Source of the DNA: Tillus elongatus
Lineage: Eukaryota > Arthropoda > Insecta > Coleoptera > Cleridae
Assembly (NCBI GenBank): GCA_964006375.1
Contig: OZ023268.1
Location: 87,548,358-87,612,357 of the forward strand
Direction of reading: 5' to 3'
DNA length: 64,000 bases
The first letter of the stretch is position 1. The number at the start of each line of letters is the position of its first letter. Position numbers and translations under genes: made by a program. Positions 1 through 11,394 of the stretch are shown one piece after another. The notes below the pieces were generated by a model. It searched no databases and had not been told where the DNA came from. It saw only the letters and a program-made list of their open reading frames with translations.

Positions 1-576
1 AAAAAATATTTCTACAATCACAGGTGGCCCATAAATCGTTGGTGATACAATATTTTTTTTAATCGAACGCGCCTAATGTTATTGCATTTTGGATTTTCCA
101 TCGAAATATAATGCATGTTTGTAAGAAAAGAAATTTGGGACGCAGCAAGTGCGTAATGGTGGCGAAGTTTCATTAATTGCATCAAATTTTAATAGCTTAA
201 TTTTCTATTAACCTATAAGGTTGACCAAGAAACCAGTGTTTTTGGGAGTACTTTAAGTTTAATTTAAGAAAATTTTGTACATTTTCAAACAATAAAGTTA
301 TTTTGATGAAACATGGCACATTCTTTCTACTATATAGGTTATACTAGTAGCCAAATTAGATGCATGCTTTCTTAAAAAAAGATACATATTTGCTATTAAA
401 AACATTTTAATGAAAATTCACTACCATAACGCACTTGCTGCGTCCAAAGCTTTTTGATAAAATATTGTACAGGTTCTACTAAAAATGTAAAACTACTACC
501 AAATTTGATGTCTGACACACTTGCAATTAGAGAAATTTTAATGAAAATTTGCTACCATAGCACACTTGCTGCGTCC
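1..576 (-). repeat. GCR repeat copy, reverse orientation, cut by window edge
   Basis: Positions 137-445 form the inverted-repeat unit seen at the left end of GCR copies: GGACGCAGCAAGTGCG near 138 and its reverse complement ending in GCTGCGTCC at 445. The flank 1-136 (gtggcccataaatcg, cgaacgcgcc) matches the internal part of copies at 32400-32520, 2220-2330 and 56860-56960, so the copy lies in reverse orientation and continues out of the window. A second terminus, cacacttgctgcgtcc, at 560-576 shows that about 130 bp of the end is duplicated in tandem. Confidence 0.7.
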
Positions 577-1560
577 ACAGTATTTATTAATTTTAGATTA
601 AAATCCAGAAAAAAATTTAAAAATTCTGACGTAGGAAGTGGTAATTAGTGAAATTTTATTATTTAATGTGTGGTACACACAGAAGCATTTTTTCTTCGTG
701 AAAGTTACGAGACTATAATTTCAAGAAAAAAAACTTATTGTTAAGTTTATCTGAGAATTCCTATAACTTGGTTCTCAGACGTCTGGCATTTATAATCTGT
801 GCCGTAATTTACTTGTTATCATCTTTTCAGATAAATATAAACCATAATTGAATAACGTGAAGTGGTAAAAGTTTCCAATATTTTGATGTTCTCAGATTGA
901 AATAGAGTTGTTCGTATTATGATACAAGTTGTTTTTGTTTCTCTTATAGGATTTAAAGTTTGTTTAAATTCCAAACATTTTTTTGCTTGTCTCGTAATTA
1001 ACTTTGCAACCAGAAAATGCGCGTAGCTATTTTACTGATATTTTGTTACTTTGAGCTTTTCAATTAGCTTTTATTAATGCTTTAATTCAAACTGACGTCT
1101 TCTTACAGCCATATTTTCCTCATTTTAGCTGGTATGACAGTGTAACAGTTTTTAGGTCATTTTCTTTGAAAGTTTTACTACTTTTATTTAAGTGAGCAAA
1201 AATGGTTGAAATAAAAGTGACAGTTGAGCGAAATGGTTTGGCAGTTCTATTTGGAAAACAAGATTTTAAATTGCGTTTTCTTTACAAGCTCAATCTTTAT
1301 TAGCTTATTTGCAAGACACATTGTGAAATTATTATAACAAATATACTACTATACTATAGTGTTACTACTATTTATAATTCGTGGCGGAAAACATGCAACA
1401 TCCGGTGAATGTGAATATATTAAACTGATATTTTGAGGAACGATTACCGTTCGTATGAATTGTTAAATTTTTCTCAAATCTAAAATTATGTAGCCTTACA
1501 TATTTTTCTATGTGTAACATTTTGACTTTGTTAGGGCTATTGTCAGAACATTGTTTTTAG
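577..1560. other. Unassigned AT-rich stretch
   Basis: No reading frame with family resemblance, no terminal repeats and no tandem repeat was recognised in these roughly 980 bases. The only open frames are short and low in complexity. Confidence 0.5.
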
Positions 1561-1884
1561 TCACACACCAGCGGAGCGGTCGCTACGGCTATAAAGTTCA
1601 TAAAGTTTTGAAAGGCAAGGTATTGGCCATTGGTTTCCTATCCATTCTTGACCAAACACGTCAATTAAGTACTGACTTATAACTCTTGAAATATGGGGCG
1701 GCGCACCATCTTGTTGAAAAAATATAGGCCCCTTGCGTTGGACCAATGCTAAGTCGGCAAAAAAGGTTCAACATGCGTTTAAAGGATATGTAAATATCGC
1801 TCCGAAATCAGTATGCCATCATCAATATAGGGAGAAATAATTCTTTCACGAAAAATGCCTGCCCATACATTCATAATAAAAGTC
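1561..1884 (-). pseudogene. DDE transposase relic, C-terminal half (split gene, part 2)
   Basis: On the minus strand, reading from 1884 downward, the frame gives MNVWAGIFRERIIS, then after breaks FFQQDGAPPHISRVISQYL and GQEWIGNQWPI. This is the catalytic part of the insect Tc1/mariner-type transposases that carry an N-terminal DUF4817-like helix-turn-helix; the Asp of QQDGAP is the second catalytic acid. There are stops and a frameshift between 1740 and 1850. Its N-terminal half lies at 10415-10960 on the same strand. The join falls inside the RFS..IMNVWAGI segment and stays in frame, so GCR 1885-10414 is an insertion that split one gene. The WPPRSPDLTPLDF block is not recognisable. Not functional. 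Confidence 0.7.
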
Positions 1885-1941
1885 TGGACGCAGAAAATTC
1901 GTTATGGTAGTGAATTTTCGTAAAAATGTTTCTAATAGCAA

Positions 1942-2029
<88 letters not shown>

Positions 2030-2218
2030 GAAAGAATGTACCGTATTTCATCAAAATAACTTTATTGTTTGAAAATTTACAAAAATCTGCCGAAAATAAA
2101 CTAAAAATATTCTCGTAAAAACTGGCTTCCTGGCCAACGAACCCTTTTAATAGCAAATTAAGCTATCAAAAGAAACATTTTATGAAAAATCGCTACCAAA
2201 ACGCACTTGCTGCGTCCA
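1885..2218 (+). repeat. GCR left-end inverted-repeat unit
   Basis: Starts TGGACGCAG, followed by cgttatggtagtgaatttt, and ends with the inverse ctaccaaaacgcacttgctg and cgtcca. The middle contains an 81-bp (TA)n tract at 1946-2026. Sister units are 137-445, 32091-32399, about 44010-44335 and 56570-56861. Confidence 0.7.
1946..2026. repeat. (TA)n microsatellite
   Basis: 81 bp of perfect TA dinucleotides inside a GCR inverted-repeat unit. Confidence 0.98.
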
Positions 2219-2897
2219 GAATTTATTTTCTTACAAACACGCATTATATTTCGACGGAAATTGGAATAATATAAGGCGTGTTCGATTAAGAAAAAAATTG
2301 TATCACCGGCGACTTATGGGCCATCATGAGATTGTAAAAATAATTTTATAAGATGCAGCTCCAGACTCCGTATAATTAACGTATACATTTTTTTCTTGTA
2401 TCTGGTATAATAATGGATATCTTGAATTTTGCCGTAGAAATGCGTCACCCTGTATATATGAAAACAGATAAAAACTGGAACTACCCCGGATATGGGTTCT
2501 ATGGGGCCTAGTTCTCGCTCATTTGAAGAAATATTTTCAACATTCAAAGGTCACAAAAATTATATACAACTCTATGAGTAAAATTGTGATGGCCAAAAAT
2601 GTAAGAAGAGCAGGCTTATATTTGTATTACACATGTCAAAAAAGAAAATATTTATTTACATGTCACTTTGAACGTAGATCTGACATTTGTCAAAATAATT
2701 TGTCAGTTGAATATGCCATGTAGGTTCTGTTGCCATGGACTATTATGCACTAATTATATTACGCCTTATAAAAATCTTGTTTCTTTTGGCGTACGAAAGC
2801 TTATTTTACTGTTTTAATATTTTTCGACGTCTTGTTTTCCTTTTAACTTAGAAATCTAAATTTTGGTGCATACTTTAGCTTCATTGATATAAACGCG

Positions 2898-3303
2898 AGA
2901 TAACAATAGCCAACTCATACAATGTATATAAGAAGTACAGATCCCGATTCAACACCCAAGGTCGCTGACGAATGGGTTAATTAAAAGCAGCGCAATTAGA
3001 AGAATAGACTATTCATAAATGGGTAAACAACTAGACCTTCAACTCAGCAACCAGCCACCTGCTAGGATCACCTTCAAGACTGCAACTTAGGTGGAAACCG
3101 CCTCTCGGTCCACGCCCCACCAGAGACTATATATGGAAGTTACCAGACCACGGACGGACATTCCTACATTGTTATTGCTTGAGTCTCTTTTAACTTGTCA
3201 TAATTTATATTTATCATTTTTTATTATTATTCATAAGTATTTTATGTAACATTACTCAATAAATTCTTTTAAAAAGTCAAGTGTGTTAACAAGAAAGTTA
3301 ACT
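2898..3303 (+). repeat. Errantivirus 5' LTR
   Basis: 406 bp, by eye identical to 8417-8822. It contains a TATA-like TATATATGG at 3128-3136 and a polyadenylation signal AATAAA at 3258-3263, the expected U3-R-U5 order. Confidence 0.95.
3128..3136 (+). promoter_or_regulatory. LTR TATA-like box
   Basis: TATATATGG lies 130 bp upstream of the AATAAA signal in the 5' LTR; the same site recurs at 8647-8655. This is an inference from motif and position. Confidence 0.4.
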
Positions 3304-3320
3304 GGCGCAGTCGCAACGGA
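3303..3320 (+). promoter_or_regulatory. Primer binding site candidate
   Basis: TGGCGCAGTCGCAACGGA begins on the last base of the LTR. It resembles the tRNA-Ser-type primer sites known from the 17.6/297 group of errantiviruses (from memory, not checked). Such a site would prime minus-strand DNA synthesis. Confidence 0.6.
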
Positions 3321-3428
3321 TAGTGCTGAAGAACCAAAAGTATATTGATTCTTTGCGTTTCAACGCTTAACAGCCAAAGAACCGATCAAGAGAGACGTCA
3401 TGAAGACAGCAGCAATAGCATCGATTCT

Positions 3429-3434
3429 GTAAGT
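3429..3434 (+). promoter_or_regulatory. Candidate 5' splice donor, duplicated at 3749-3754
   Basis: GTAAGT after TCT matches the consensus donor. Errantivirus env is made from a spliced RNA; a suitable acceptor, ttgcag, ends at 6714. Use of these sites is inferred. Confidence 0.4.
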
Positions 3435-3452
3435 TGTTTGCTTCCTTTATTT

Positions 3453-3553
<101 letters not shown>

Positions 3554-3582
3554 TGTATTTCCTCATATATTGATAATATTAT

Positions 3583-3723
3583 ATGTCTGATAGCGATATT
3601 GATAATTTAGAACATTTGGAATATAGATTAAGAAATATTAGTATTGGCGAAATTGATATTGTAGAACAACCCGATATAAATAATTCTAATTTAAATATGG
3701 CAAATCAATTCCAAGAGTCATGA
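3583..3723 (+). pseudogene. Truncated gag start in duplicated leader
   Basis: The first duplicate repeats the gag start codon and 45 codons identical to those of 3889 onward, then runs into the next duplicate, adds one serine and stops at TGA 3721-3723. It therefore acts as an upstream open frame of 46 codons ahead of the full gag. It would be expected to lower translation of the downstream gag if both sit on one RNA. Confidence 0.8.
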
Positions 3724-3772
3724 AGACAGCAGCAATAGCATCGATTCTGTAAGTTGTTTGCTTCCTTTATTT

Positions 3773-3774
<2 letters not shown>

Positions 3775-3858
<84 letters not shown>
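3775..3858. repeat. (TA)n microsatellite in leader copy 2
   Basis: 84 bp of TA just upstream of the full gag start. Confidence 0.97.
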
Positions 3859-3859
<1 letters not shown>

Positions 3860-3888
3860 TGTATTTCCTCATATATTGATAATATTAT

Positions 3889-5142
3889 ATGTCTGATAGC
3901 GATATTGATAATTTAGAACATTTGGAATATAGATTAAGAAATATTAGTATTGGCGAAATTGATATTGTAGAACAACCCGATATAAATAATTCTAATTTAA
4001 ATATGGCAAATCAATTCCAAGAGTTTTACCTTAAAGCAATCCCCGAATTTAACGGACAACCTGAAAATGTAGGGAACTTCTTAAAAGCTTGTGATCTAGT
4101 CATGAACCAATTCTATGATGCAGATAATCCAAATTTATATCTTAACCATTTCCTATTAAATTATATTCAAACGAAACTAATTGCACAAGCCAGGTTAATT
4201 ATTAACACTAAAATTATAAACACATGGGTAGACTTAAGACGGGCAATTGTTGAGAACTTTACAGACCAGCGAGATGAAATTAGCTTACTAGGCGAATTAT
4301 TGACACTGAAACAGAGACATAACGAGGATGCCTTAGCGTTCAGTAATCGTTGCAGACACATTGAACAATTACTCATCTCTAATTTAATATCTAATGAACG
4401 TAACGAGGGAATTTTAGTATTAAAACAAAACATGTACAGACAACAAACACTGAAAGCGTTTATCGGTGGACTAAAAAACCCCCTCGGTATGGTGGTCAGA
4501 TCCACTCGACCGGACAGCATAGAACAAGCTTTAAAATTTATATTTTCCGAGGAAAATTATGAATATAGGGACAGATTATTACAACGGTCAAATTTCAACA
4601 ATAATAACAATAACAGGCACGACAAACAACAAAAACCAGTTTTCCAAAGAAATACCCCAAATTTTAACAATATTCAATTTCAAAAACCCTTCCAACAACA
4701 AAATTATCGTGCACCTTTTAACTATAATCCAAACAGACCCCAAATGTCTCGCCCACAATTTCAGGGCAGCCCTTCAAATCAATTCTCAATGAGAAGACCG
4801 ACGTACAACCTTAATGACAATACTAGAAGATATCCACAAGCTATGGATGTCGGCAGTAACAATACGAGACATACTAATTTCAGCCGACAACAACCCTCAC
4901 AAAATAGACGAAACAATTTTCCTTCCAACAATTTTCAAAAAAGACAAAATTTCATACCAGAAGAAATAAACTATAACGAAACGAATAATTCTTTTCCTTT
5001 CAATGAATTAGAAAGAACACAACATTTCTTACCAGAAGAATTAAATTATGACGTAACATATAATGAACAATCACCTTCTGAATTATACGATGCACAGCAT
5101 CAAAATTTTCCGATAGCAGGGAGCTCAAAAACAGAACCGTAA
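3889..5142 (+). CDS. gag: Errantivirus Gag
   Basis: 417 residues. Structural protein that would build the cytoplasmic particle and package element RNA. The N-terminal two thirds are a helical region with FYLKAIPEFNGQPENVGNFL near residues 45-65 and KQRHNEDALAFSNRCRHIEQ near 145-165, the pattern of errantivirus/gypsy Gag capsid domains. From about residue 230 it becomes rich in Asn, Gln, Pro and Arg with no zinc knuckle, and ends with repeated PEE-type acidic motifs. The start at 3889 is the one duplicated at 3583 and follows the TA tract. The frame ends at TAA 5140-5142, overlapping the pol frame, which lies at -1. Open throughout. An antisense frame at 4167-4520 is only a shadow. Confidence 0.9.
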   Translation: MSDSDIDNLEHLEYRLRNISIGEIDIVEQPDINNSNLNMANQFQEFYLKAIPEFNGQPENVGNFLKACDLVMNQFYDADNPNLYLNHFLLNYIQTKLIAQARLIINTKIINTWVDLRRAIVENFTDQRDEISLLGELLTLKQRHNEDALAFSNRCRHIEQLLISNLISNERNEGILVLKQNMYRQQTLKAFIGGLKNPLGMVVRSTRPDSIEQALKFIFSEENYEYRDRLLQRSNFNNNNNNRHDKQQKPVFQRNTPNFNNIQFQKPFQQQNYRAPFNYNPNRPQMSRPQFQGSPSNQFSMRRPTYNLNDNTRRYPQAMDVGSNNTRHTNFSRQQPSQNRRNNFPSNNFQKRQNFIPEEINYNETNNSFPFNELERTQHFLPEELNYDVTYNEQSPSELYDAQHQNFPIAGSSKTEP

Positions 5143-6581
5143 TAGATATTAATAATTTTAACACAATATCCCAATTACCCTACGTAATAATAAAAGAACT
5201 ACCCGGAAAAATACTGCTCGACTCCGGTAGTACTAAGAGCCTTTTAAACCCGTCCATAGCATATAACAACTTTTATAATAAGATTTACAATCACCCGTTT
5301 TTAATTAAAAGTGCTCATGGTTATTCCAGCCATAATAATCGAGCCAGAATAATTTTAAACTCACTAACGGACAGTGAACAAGAGTTTTGCCTATTTGAAT
5401 TTAACAACAATTTCGTAGCTCTTATTAGAATTGACTTTTTGATAAAAAATCAAGCGAACATTGATTTTAAAAACCAGAGACTCAATTTAAAAAATCGAAG
5501 CATTAAGATAAACTTCCCTCATACAAGGGATCATGAAGATAAGATGGGTAGTAATAGTAGTAGCAATAACAATCGGATAAGTAGGCTCATCAAAGCAAAT
5601 GATGAAATGAATCACCTTAACGTAAGTAATACAATAGACAGAAGCATTATTGCACTTGAACTCGAACTAGGAAAGCGTAATCAACCATTAAATGATGACG
5701 ATGGAAGGTTACAGCAAGTAACAAATGACCTAAGAGAAATGTTCACCCACAATAAAGGTAAACGGGATCAAGTTTCATTAAACACATATGAATATCGTCG
5801 AAATAAAAATGTGAGTGATACGAGGACGATACAAAAAGATATAACGGATCAAATTGAAAATAAAGCGAATAGGATATTAAATAATTCTTACTATCACCAG
5901 AATTATAATAATAATTATACGGGGAGTGTACAAAAAAATATTACAGATAAAATTAGGTTAGATGTCTTGCACAAGCCTCGACAAGAAGCGAGCAATGCAG
6001 ACAGTATAATGAAATATGTATATTCAATGTGTAAAGAACACAATAAAATCGACCAACCCGTTAAAATCGAAGAGTTTATCCCAAATACAAAAGCACCTTG
6101 TTACAGGGCGGTTATTCCGAACAAAATAAAATATACAGGCACCACGCAAAATGATAAGTTAAGTAATAATTTAATTCAGGTACAGGACGACCATCGGCAA
6201 ATAGGTAAGGAACAAAATTCACAAATAATAAAATCAAAAATCAATAACGAAAAGAAATTCTCACACGATAAGGTTTACAAGTCGGAAATAAATCCCGTAA
6301 ATAAGGAAACTCAATCAAGATTAAATAATATAAATAAACAAGAGAAAATCATACATATAAACGACAATGAAATTAACGACGCAATCGGATTATTTCACGG
6401 AAGTAAATTAAATCACATAAATGCTAAAGAAACATATTTAAGGATGAAAACTAAATTTAATTTTCCAAAAATGAAACAAAAAATAAAAGCTTTTATTAGA
6501 GCTTGCCAATATTGCAACAACGAAAAAAATAACTCGTTCCAACTAAATAGATTAAATAAACAGTACGATTTTATCACCTAG
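5064..6581 (+). CDS. pol: Errantivirus Pol remnant: protease plus integrase zinc finger, no RT
   Basis: The frame opens after TAA 5061-5063, overlaps gag by 79 bp in the -1 frame, and runs to TAG 6579-6581. An A-rich run at 5127-5131 next to the gag stop is a possible slippage site; no classic heptamer is present. The aspartic protease is clear: LLDSGSTKSLLNP near 5210-5250. Next come linker-like residues and QKDITDQIE, like the start of the RT domain, then directly VLHKPRQEASNADS, like the end of RNase H. The frame ends with an HHCC zinc finger (HGSKLNHINAKETYLRMK, then CQYC). No YxDD box, RT core, RNase H catalytic residues or integrase DDE core is present. First ATG of the isolated frame is 5439. 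It stays open despite the losses, so the deletion is in frame. It cannot supply reverse transcription or integration. Confidence 0.8.
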
Positions 6582-6712
6582 CTAAGTCGAACCTAGATAT
6601 TCGGATAATCGACAAACGAGACATGACGTAAGAAACGGACTAATAAAGCCATAATACTAAACGACAAACTTGACAAACAGACGATCACCAATTTAAATAA
6701 TCTTCGCCTTGC

Positions 6713-6714
6713 AG
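6713..6714 (+). promoter_or_regulatory. Candidate env splice acceptor
   Basis: The sequence cttcgccttgcag ends at 6714, 110 bp before the env ATG. It is the best acceptor near env and fits the spliced env RNA of errantiviruses. Confidence 0.35.
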
Positions 6715-6823
6715 GTTCATTCTCTTCACCAGAGTAAAACCACAATTAGAAGACCTAACAGACAATCCAGGCATACTACCACGCAAACTGGGACAAGCCT
6801 TTTCAGAAAACGATAAATAGAGA

Positions 6824-8392
6824 ATGATTCATATACATGACCTAAGACAACTATACGACGACTTTAACAGACTAAAAACTTACTTTGACAACATAATAAG
6901 CGTAATGAATGCAGAATACCAGTTAGAATATAAAAATTTTATTTTAACAATCAATTTCACCATCAGCAATATTGATGACGCATTTTGTCGAATATTTCCA
7001 AGAACGATTAGGAACAAAAGAGGTATAATAAACGGACTAGGATCGATATTCAAATCAATAACTGGGAACTTAGATGCAGATGACGGCGACAGAATATATA
7101 AAGCTCTTGAAATTTTGAGGAAAGATCAAAATCAAGTACATCAACTTTTTAGTTCACAGACATCCCTAATGGTAGATGCTATAACAGAGTTCAATAAAAC
7201 AATAGACAACCTGAACCATAACCAAGAAGCCATAGTAGCGAGAATAAACGATTTGGAATATACAATAGATAGTCTAAAAAGCGACCAACTAACAAATTTT
7301 CATAGAGTAAAACATTTGGAATTACTCACTCAAATCAGTTATTTATTAAATAATGTACTAAACATGATATTAACAACAGAAAATGCAATTACTTTTTCAA
7401 AATTGAACACGTATCATACGTCAATACTGAAACCGAAATTTATATCAAAAGAATTAGAAAATATTGAAAACCATATCTCAAAATCAAGATTAATAACAAA
7501 ATCCGACATTTCACTTTACGAAAAAATATTTAACATAAAAACCGTTCAAATTGATTTTAAAATTATATTCCAAATAGATATACCCTTAGTAGACAAATCA
7601 GATTATATTTATTATCAATTGTATGCATTACCAGTCCCTAAAAATCCATATACCTTCAAAATGATTGTCCCTAGAACCAAGTACCTAATCCTTAGCAGCA
7701 AACACTACGCTTACAGAAACGAAAAGTGTAGGAATCTAAAAGACCAGACATACTTTTGTGAAAATGACAACCCGACAGCACTTAAAGAAAACAACCCATG
7801 CGAAATGAAACTGATCAACTTCCAGAAACCGATAAACAATTGCAAGCAAGAACTTGTCAAAATAACAAAAACAACAGTCTCTAAATATGGCAATACCCAA
7901 TACATAATAGTGGCACCCGAAGAAACGAAAATCAAACTTAGCTGCGAAGAAAACGAAGAAACCAAAATAATCAGCGGAACAAAACTGGCGACTTTGAAAC
8001 CCAAATGCCAACTTATCATCAATAACGAAAGATTTAGTTCAGTACAAATGGCATCGGAAACACAACAATCATTCAATCTCCCAAACATCGAATTGGTAAC
8101 AAATAAAGCACCCATATTCCCAGACAAATTACCAGAACTAAAATTAGAAAATGTCCAACTGCACGACTTGAACAATATCAAATCCCAGTTACAATCCATC
8201 AATGGCAACATTCCAGGAACCATCGATTTGCCCATATACCACCCTAGTGTATGGACAATTATACTATACCTTGTGATAATAATAACAATAATCACAATAA
8301 CTTCAAGAACCTTCTGGCAGAAATCAAAAACGAAAACTGCTGACTCCAAACCAATTACTGGATTCCCGATGACTATTCGGAACGAACCATAG
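6824..8392 (+). CDS. env: Errantivirus Env (LD130/F-type fusion protein), shortened N terminus
   Basis: 522 residues. Membrane glycoprotein of the family related to baculovirus F proteins. A furin-type site RNKR lies at residues 63-66, followed by a fusion-peptide-like GIINGLGSIFKSITGNLDAD. Heptad-rich helices follow (about 95-170), then a cysteine-containing ectodomain, a membrane segment at about 476-498 (VWTIILYLVIIITIIT) and a short basic tail. Only 66 residues precede the cleavage site and no signal peptide is visible. The same frame upstream contains family-like residues (LTDNPGILPRKLG) but is cut by TAG at 6818-6820, just before the ATG. The F2 part is therefore probably interrupted and the protein as drawn may not enter the secretory route. 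The antisense frames at 7711-8349 and 7736-8011 are shadows. Confidence 0.85.
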   Translation: MIHIHDLRQLYDDFNRLKTYFDNIISVMNAEYQLEYKNFILTINFTISNIDDAFCRIFPRTIRNKRGIINGLGSIFKSITGNLDADDGDRIYKALEILRKDQNQVHQLFSSQTSLMVDAITEFNKTIDNLNHNQEAIVARINDLEYTIDSLKSDQLTNFHRVKHLELLTQISYLLNNVLNMILTTENAITFSKLNTYHTSILKPKFISKELENIENHISKSRLITKSDISLYEKIFNIKTVQIDFKIIFQIDIPLVDKSDYIYYQLYALPVPKNPYTFKMIVPRTKYLILSSKHYAYRNEKCRNLKDQTYFCENDNPTALKENNPCEMKLINFQKPINNCKQELVKITKTTVSKYGNTQYIIVAPEETKIKLSCEENEETKIISGTKLATLKPKCQLIINNERFSSVQMASETQQSFNLPNIELVTNKAPIFPDKLPELKLENVQLHDLNNIKSQLQSINGNIPGTIDLPIYHPSVWTIILYLVIIITIITITSRTFWQKSKTKTADSKPITGFPMTIRNEP

Positions 8393-8404
8393 GCTTCGTT
8401 CTCT

Positions 8405-8416
8405 AAAGGATGGAGG
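8405..8416 (+). promoter_or_regulatory. Polypurine tract
   Basis: AAAGGATGGAGG abuts the 3' LTR; it would prime plus-strand synthesis. One pyrimidine interrupts it. Confidence 0.65.
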
Positions 8417-8822
8417 AGATAACAATAGCCAACTCATACAATGTATATAAGAAGTACAGATCCCGATTCAACACCCAAGGTCGCTGACGAATGGGTTAAT
8501 TAAAAGCAGCGCAATTAGAAGAATAGACTATTCATAAATGGGTAAACAACTAGACCTTCAACTCAGCAACCAGCCACCTGCTAGGATCACCTTCAAGACT
8601 GCAACTTAGGTGGAAACCGCCTCTCGGTCCACGCCCCACCAGAGACTATATATGGAAGTTACCAGACCACGGACGGACATTCCTACATTGTTATTGCTTG
8701 AGTCTCTTTTAACTTGTCATAATTTATATTTATCATTTTTTATTATTATTCATAAGTATTTTATGTAACATTACTCAATAAATTCTTTTAAAAAGTCAAG
8801 TGTGTTAACAAGAAAGTTAACT
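8417..8822 (+). repeat. Errantivirus 3' LTR
   Basis: 406 bp, no difference found by eye from 2898-3303. AATAAA at 8777-8782. Followed by CGCG, the target duplication. Confidence 0.95.
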
Positions 8823-8980
8823 CGCGCGTACTTAATTTTAATAGAGCTGTGTTATTTCCGGAGATATATAAATGTTTCCGATAGAAAGCCAACGAACTTA
8901 TCCAAGCCACTTGCAAAAAGATGGTAAACACCAAATTTTATCAAAATCGGTCCATTATTTTTTAAGTTATCGGTGTGACA

Positions 8981-8982
<2 letters not shown>

Positions 8983-9064
<82 letters not shown>
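8983..9064. repeat. (TA)n microsatellite
   Basis: TA core of the first GCR block; its last TA is the left target base pair of the MITE at 9065. Confidence 0.97.
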
Positions 9065-9067
<3 letters not shown>

Positions 9068-9880
9068 GGCTTTCATTAATTACGGAACCCCACGTGACCG
9101 CTTAAGTTAGGCAACACGGCATACACGGTTGTACAACCTGAAGTAATGAAATCCCTAAGATGCCAGTGTTGTCTCATATTTCCTTTGAGGTTTTATAAAA
9201 AATATAAAAATTATAATAAGGTGGGACAGTAAATGTCTTAAATGTATTTATTATTTAGTATTTTTAACAGCAAGTCTGTTCATGTATGGTTTAGTGTTAT
9301 TGATTGTTAAAAAAATAAATTAAAAACAATAAAATATTACTTTTATTTTGTATAGATATCAAAATTTTGTTAGGTACGTAAACAAATTGAGGTTCGATTA
9401 TTTAAACTTCTAATTTGCGGTCTTAGGGATGTGTATTGTGTAACGTTGAACAAATATGTACCTATTTGGGCAGATTACCGACGAACAGATTTGGTAGTGC
9501 TCCGTTCCATGCGATGTTGAATATCGTCACCAGCATAACCTTAACATACCTACACCTTCAACTTATGTAAAAACGGAATGAAAATGCTAAGTTTTGATAA
9601 AAATTGTTTATTTTTATTGTCCAACAGATAGAAAATTATTTGAAGAAGGTAAACACTGGTCGAACTTGGAAAATGCACAATATACATACAAAATAACCGT
9701 CAAAAGGAATTGAGCGCCAATGCACTGAACTGTCAATTGTCAATTGATTTAGTAACTTTAGGGTCCCTAGTCTAGTGGTTTTTTTGGTGACTTTTTGGAC
9801 TGCTAACTCGTAAAATCATATTCCACTAAGAGAGAGACAGAATCCGGTCACGTGGGGTTCGGGAATTAATGAAGGCCCTG
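9065..9880. mobile_element. TA-target MITE, 816 bp
   Basis: Left end CAGGGCTTTCATTAATTACG and the following gaaccccacgtgaccg are matched in inverse at the right end (cggtcacgtggggttc, then gggaattaatgaaggccctg). The TIRs are about 36 bp with three or four mismatches. TA lies on both sides. No coding frame. The TA target and CAGGG ends place it with the Tc1/mariner/pogo group. Confidence 0.9.
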
Positions 9881-10294
<414 letters not shown>

Positions 10295-10383
10295 AAACTG
10301 GCCCCGGATATGTGTTCTAGGAGGCCTAGTTCGGACTCATTTTGAAGAAATTTTTTCAAAATTAGAAAGTCGCGAGCTCCTCA

Positions 10384-10414
10384 TTAGTGATTTTTTTAAG
10401 AAAATTTACTAAAA
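10384..10414. repeat. GCR right-end hairpin
   Basis: An imperfect inverted repeat ttagtgatttt/aaaatttactaa forms the right end of the GCR copy, directly followed by transposase-derived sequence. Confidence 0.65.
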
Positions 10415-10960
10415 CTGAAACGACCTTGGTTTCCTACAGTTACTGTTGCACGAGGATTAGCACGGGCCCATGTATAACTATTATACCTATTTAATATCCT
10501 CACGCTGTTGATAATTGCCTCATCCGTCCAAATATAGTCCAAGCCAAAGTTTTCATCTTCAGCGCACTTCCCCAAATATCACTGACAGAATTGCAGTCTT
10601 CTGTCATAAATTCGTCTGGTAGTTGTCTTTGGGATACCAGTTTCGGTATGCAAATTTCGAGTAGACAATTTGGGTTTATTTTCAACTGAGCCCAAAACAG
10701 TAATAGCCATAAATTCTTGGTGATTAATGTTATGATTGTTGTGCTGTCGCACCAAAATTTGTTACGTTTCTTTTCAGTCTTTGAAACATTGTACCAAATA
10801 GCTGTGCTCGTTCTGGATATCGATGTCCATAAAGTTGACTGGCAGCTTCCACGTTCTCATTACACCCAATTAAACATTTGTACATAGAGTATTTTTCATA
10901 GTTTTGATACATTTTCAATGTTGAAACACGCATATTAAAACAAATTCTGCCCAAATTCAA
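10415..10960 (-). pseudogene. DDE transposase relic, N-terminal half (split gene, part 1)
   Basis: Minus strand. MYQNYEKYSMYKCLIGC, then AASQLYGHRYPERAQ and FGTMFQRLKRNV, match the N-terminal helix-turn-helix (DUF4817-like) of insect Tc1/mariner-type transposases. After a break the frame at 10685-10500 reads through EFMTEDCNSVSDIWGSALKM to an in-frame stop, then NRYNSYTWARANPRATV and NQGRFS. The gene continues in 1884-1561 beyond the inserted GCR. At least one stop and one frameshift are present. The element's own inverted repeats were not identified. Confidence 0.65.
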
Positions 10961-11394
10961 AATCTGTCAGACCAATTTGACATCCGCCAATTGTGTTTCC
11001 TTTACAGTAATTGTCAATTAGCGCTATGAGCTGCAATGGCTACTTGATTTTACAGTTAATTCATTTTAAAGCTTTATATATCGTAAAGTGTTAGATTTAG
11101 ATATATAATATTTTATATTTTTGAAAAGAGGATTTTAATAACTACAAAAAAAATGTAAAAATATACCGGGTGTCTCATAAGCCTTTTTTTCTATGGCAAA
11201 TGTTTCAGTTACTCAGTATTAAAAAAACACATACCAGCTTATTCTACATTAAAAACTAAGAACGTTATTTTCAGAGATCAATTATCTTTAAAAATAAAAA
11301 GATATGATAGCAAAATTTTGTTTGTGCCAGTGAGTTTCTCACAAAATTCGAGCTCGGGAGACGGGGGTCAATTTTTTCTATTTCTGACAGAAAC
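10961..11394. other. No gene recognised
   Basis: AT-rich. A TE-end-like motif, accgggtgtctcataagcc, is present at 11166-11184 without a convincing partner. Confidence 0.5.

Noticed and set aside
4167..4520. 117-codon minus-strand frame opposite gag
   Set aside because: Antisense shadow of gag.
7711..8349. 212-codon minus-strand frame opposite env
   Set aside because: Antisense shadow of the env frame; no family resemblance and biased codons.
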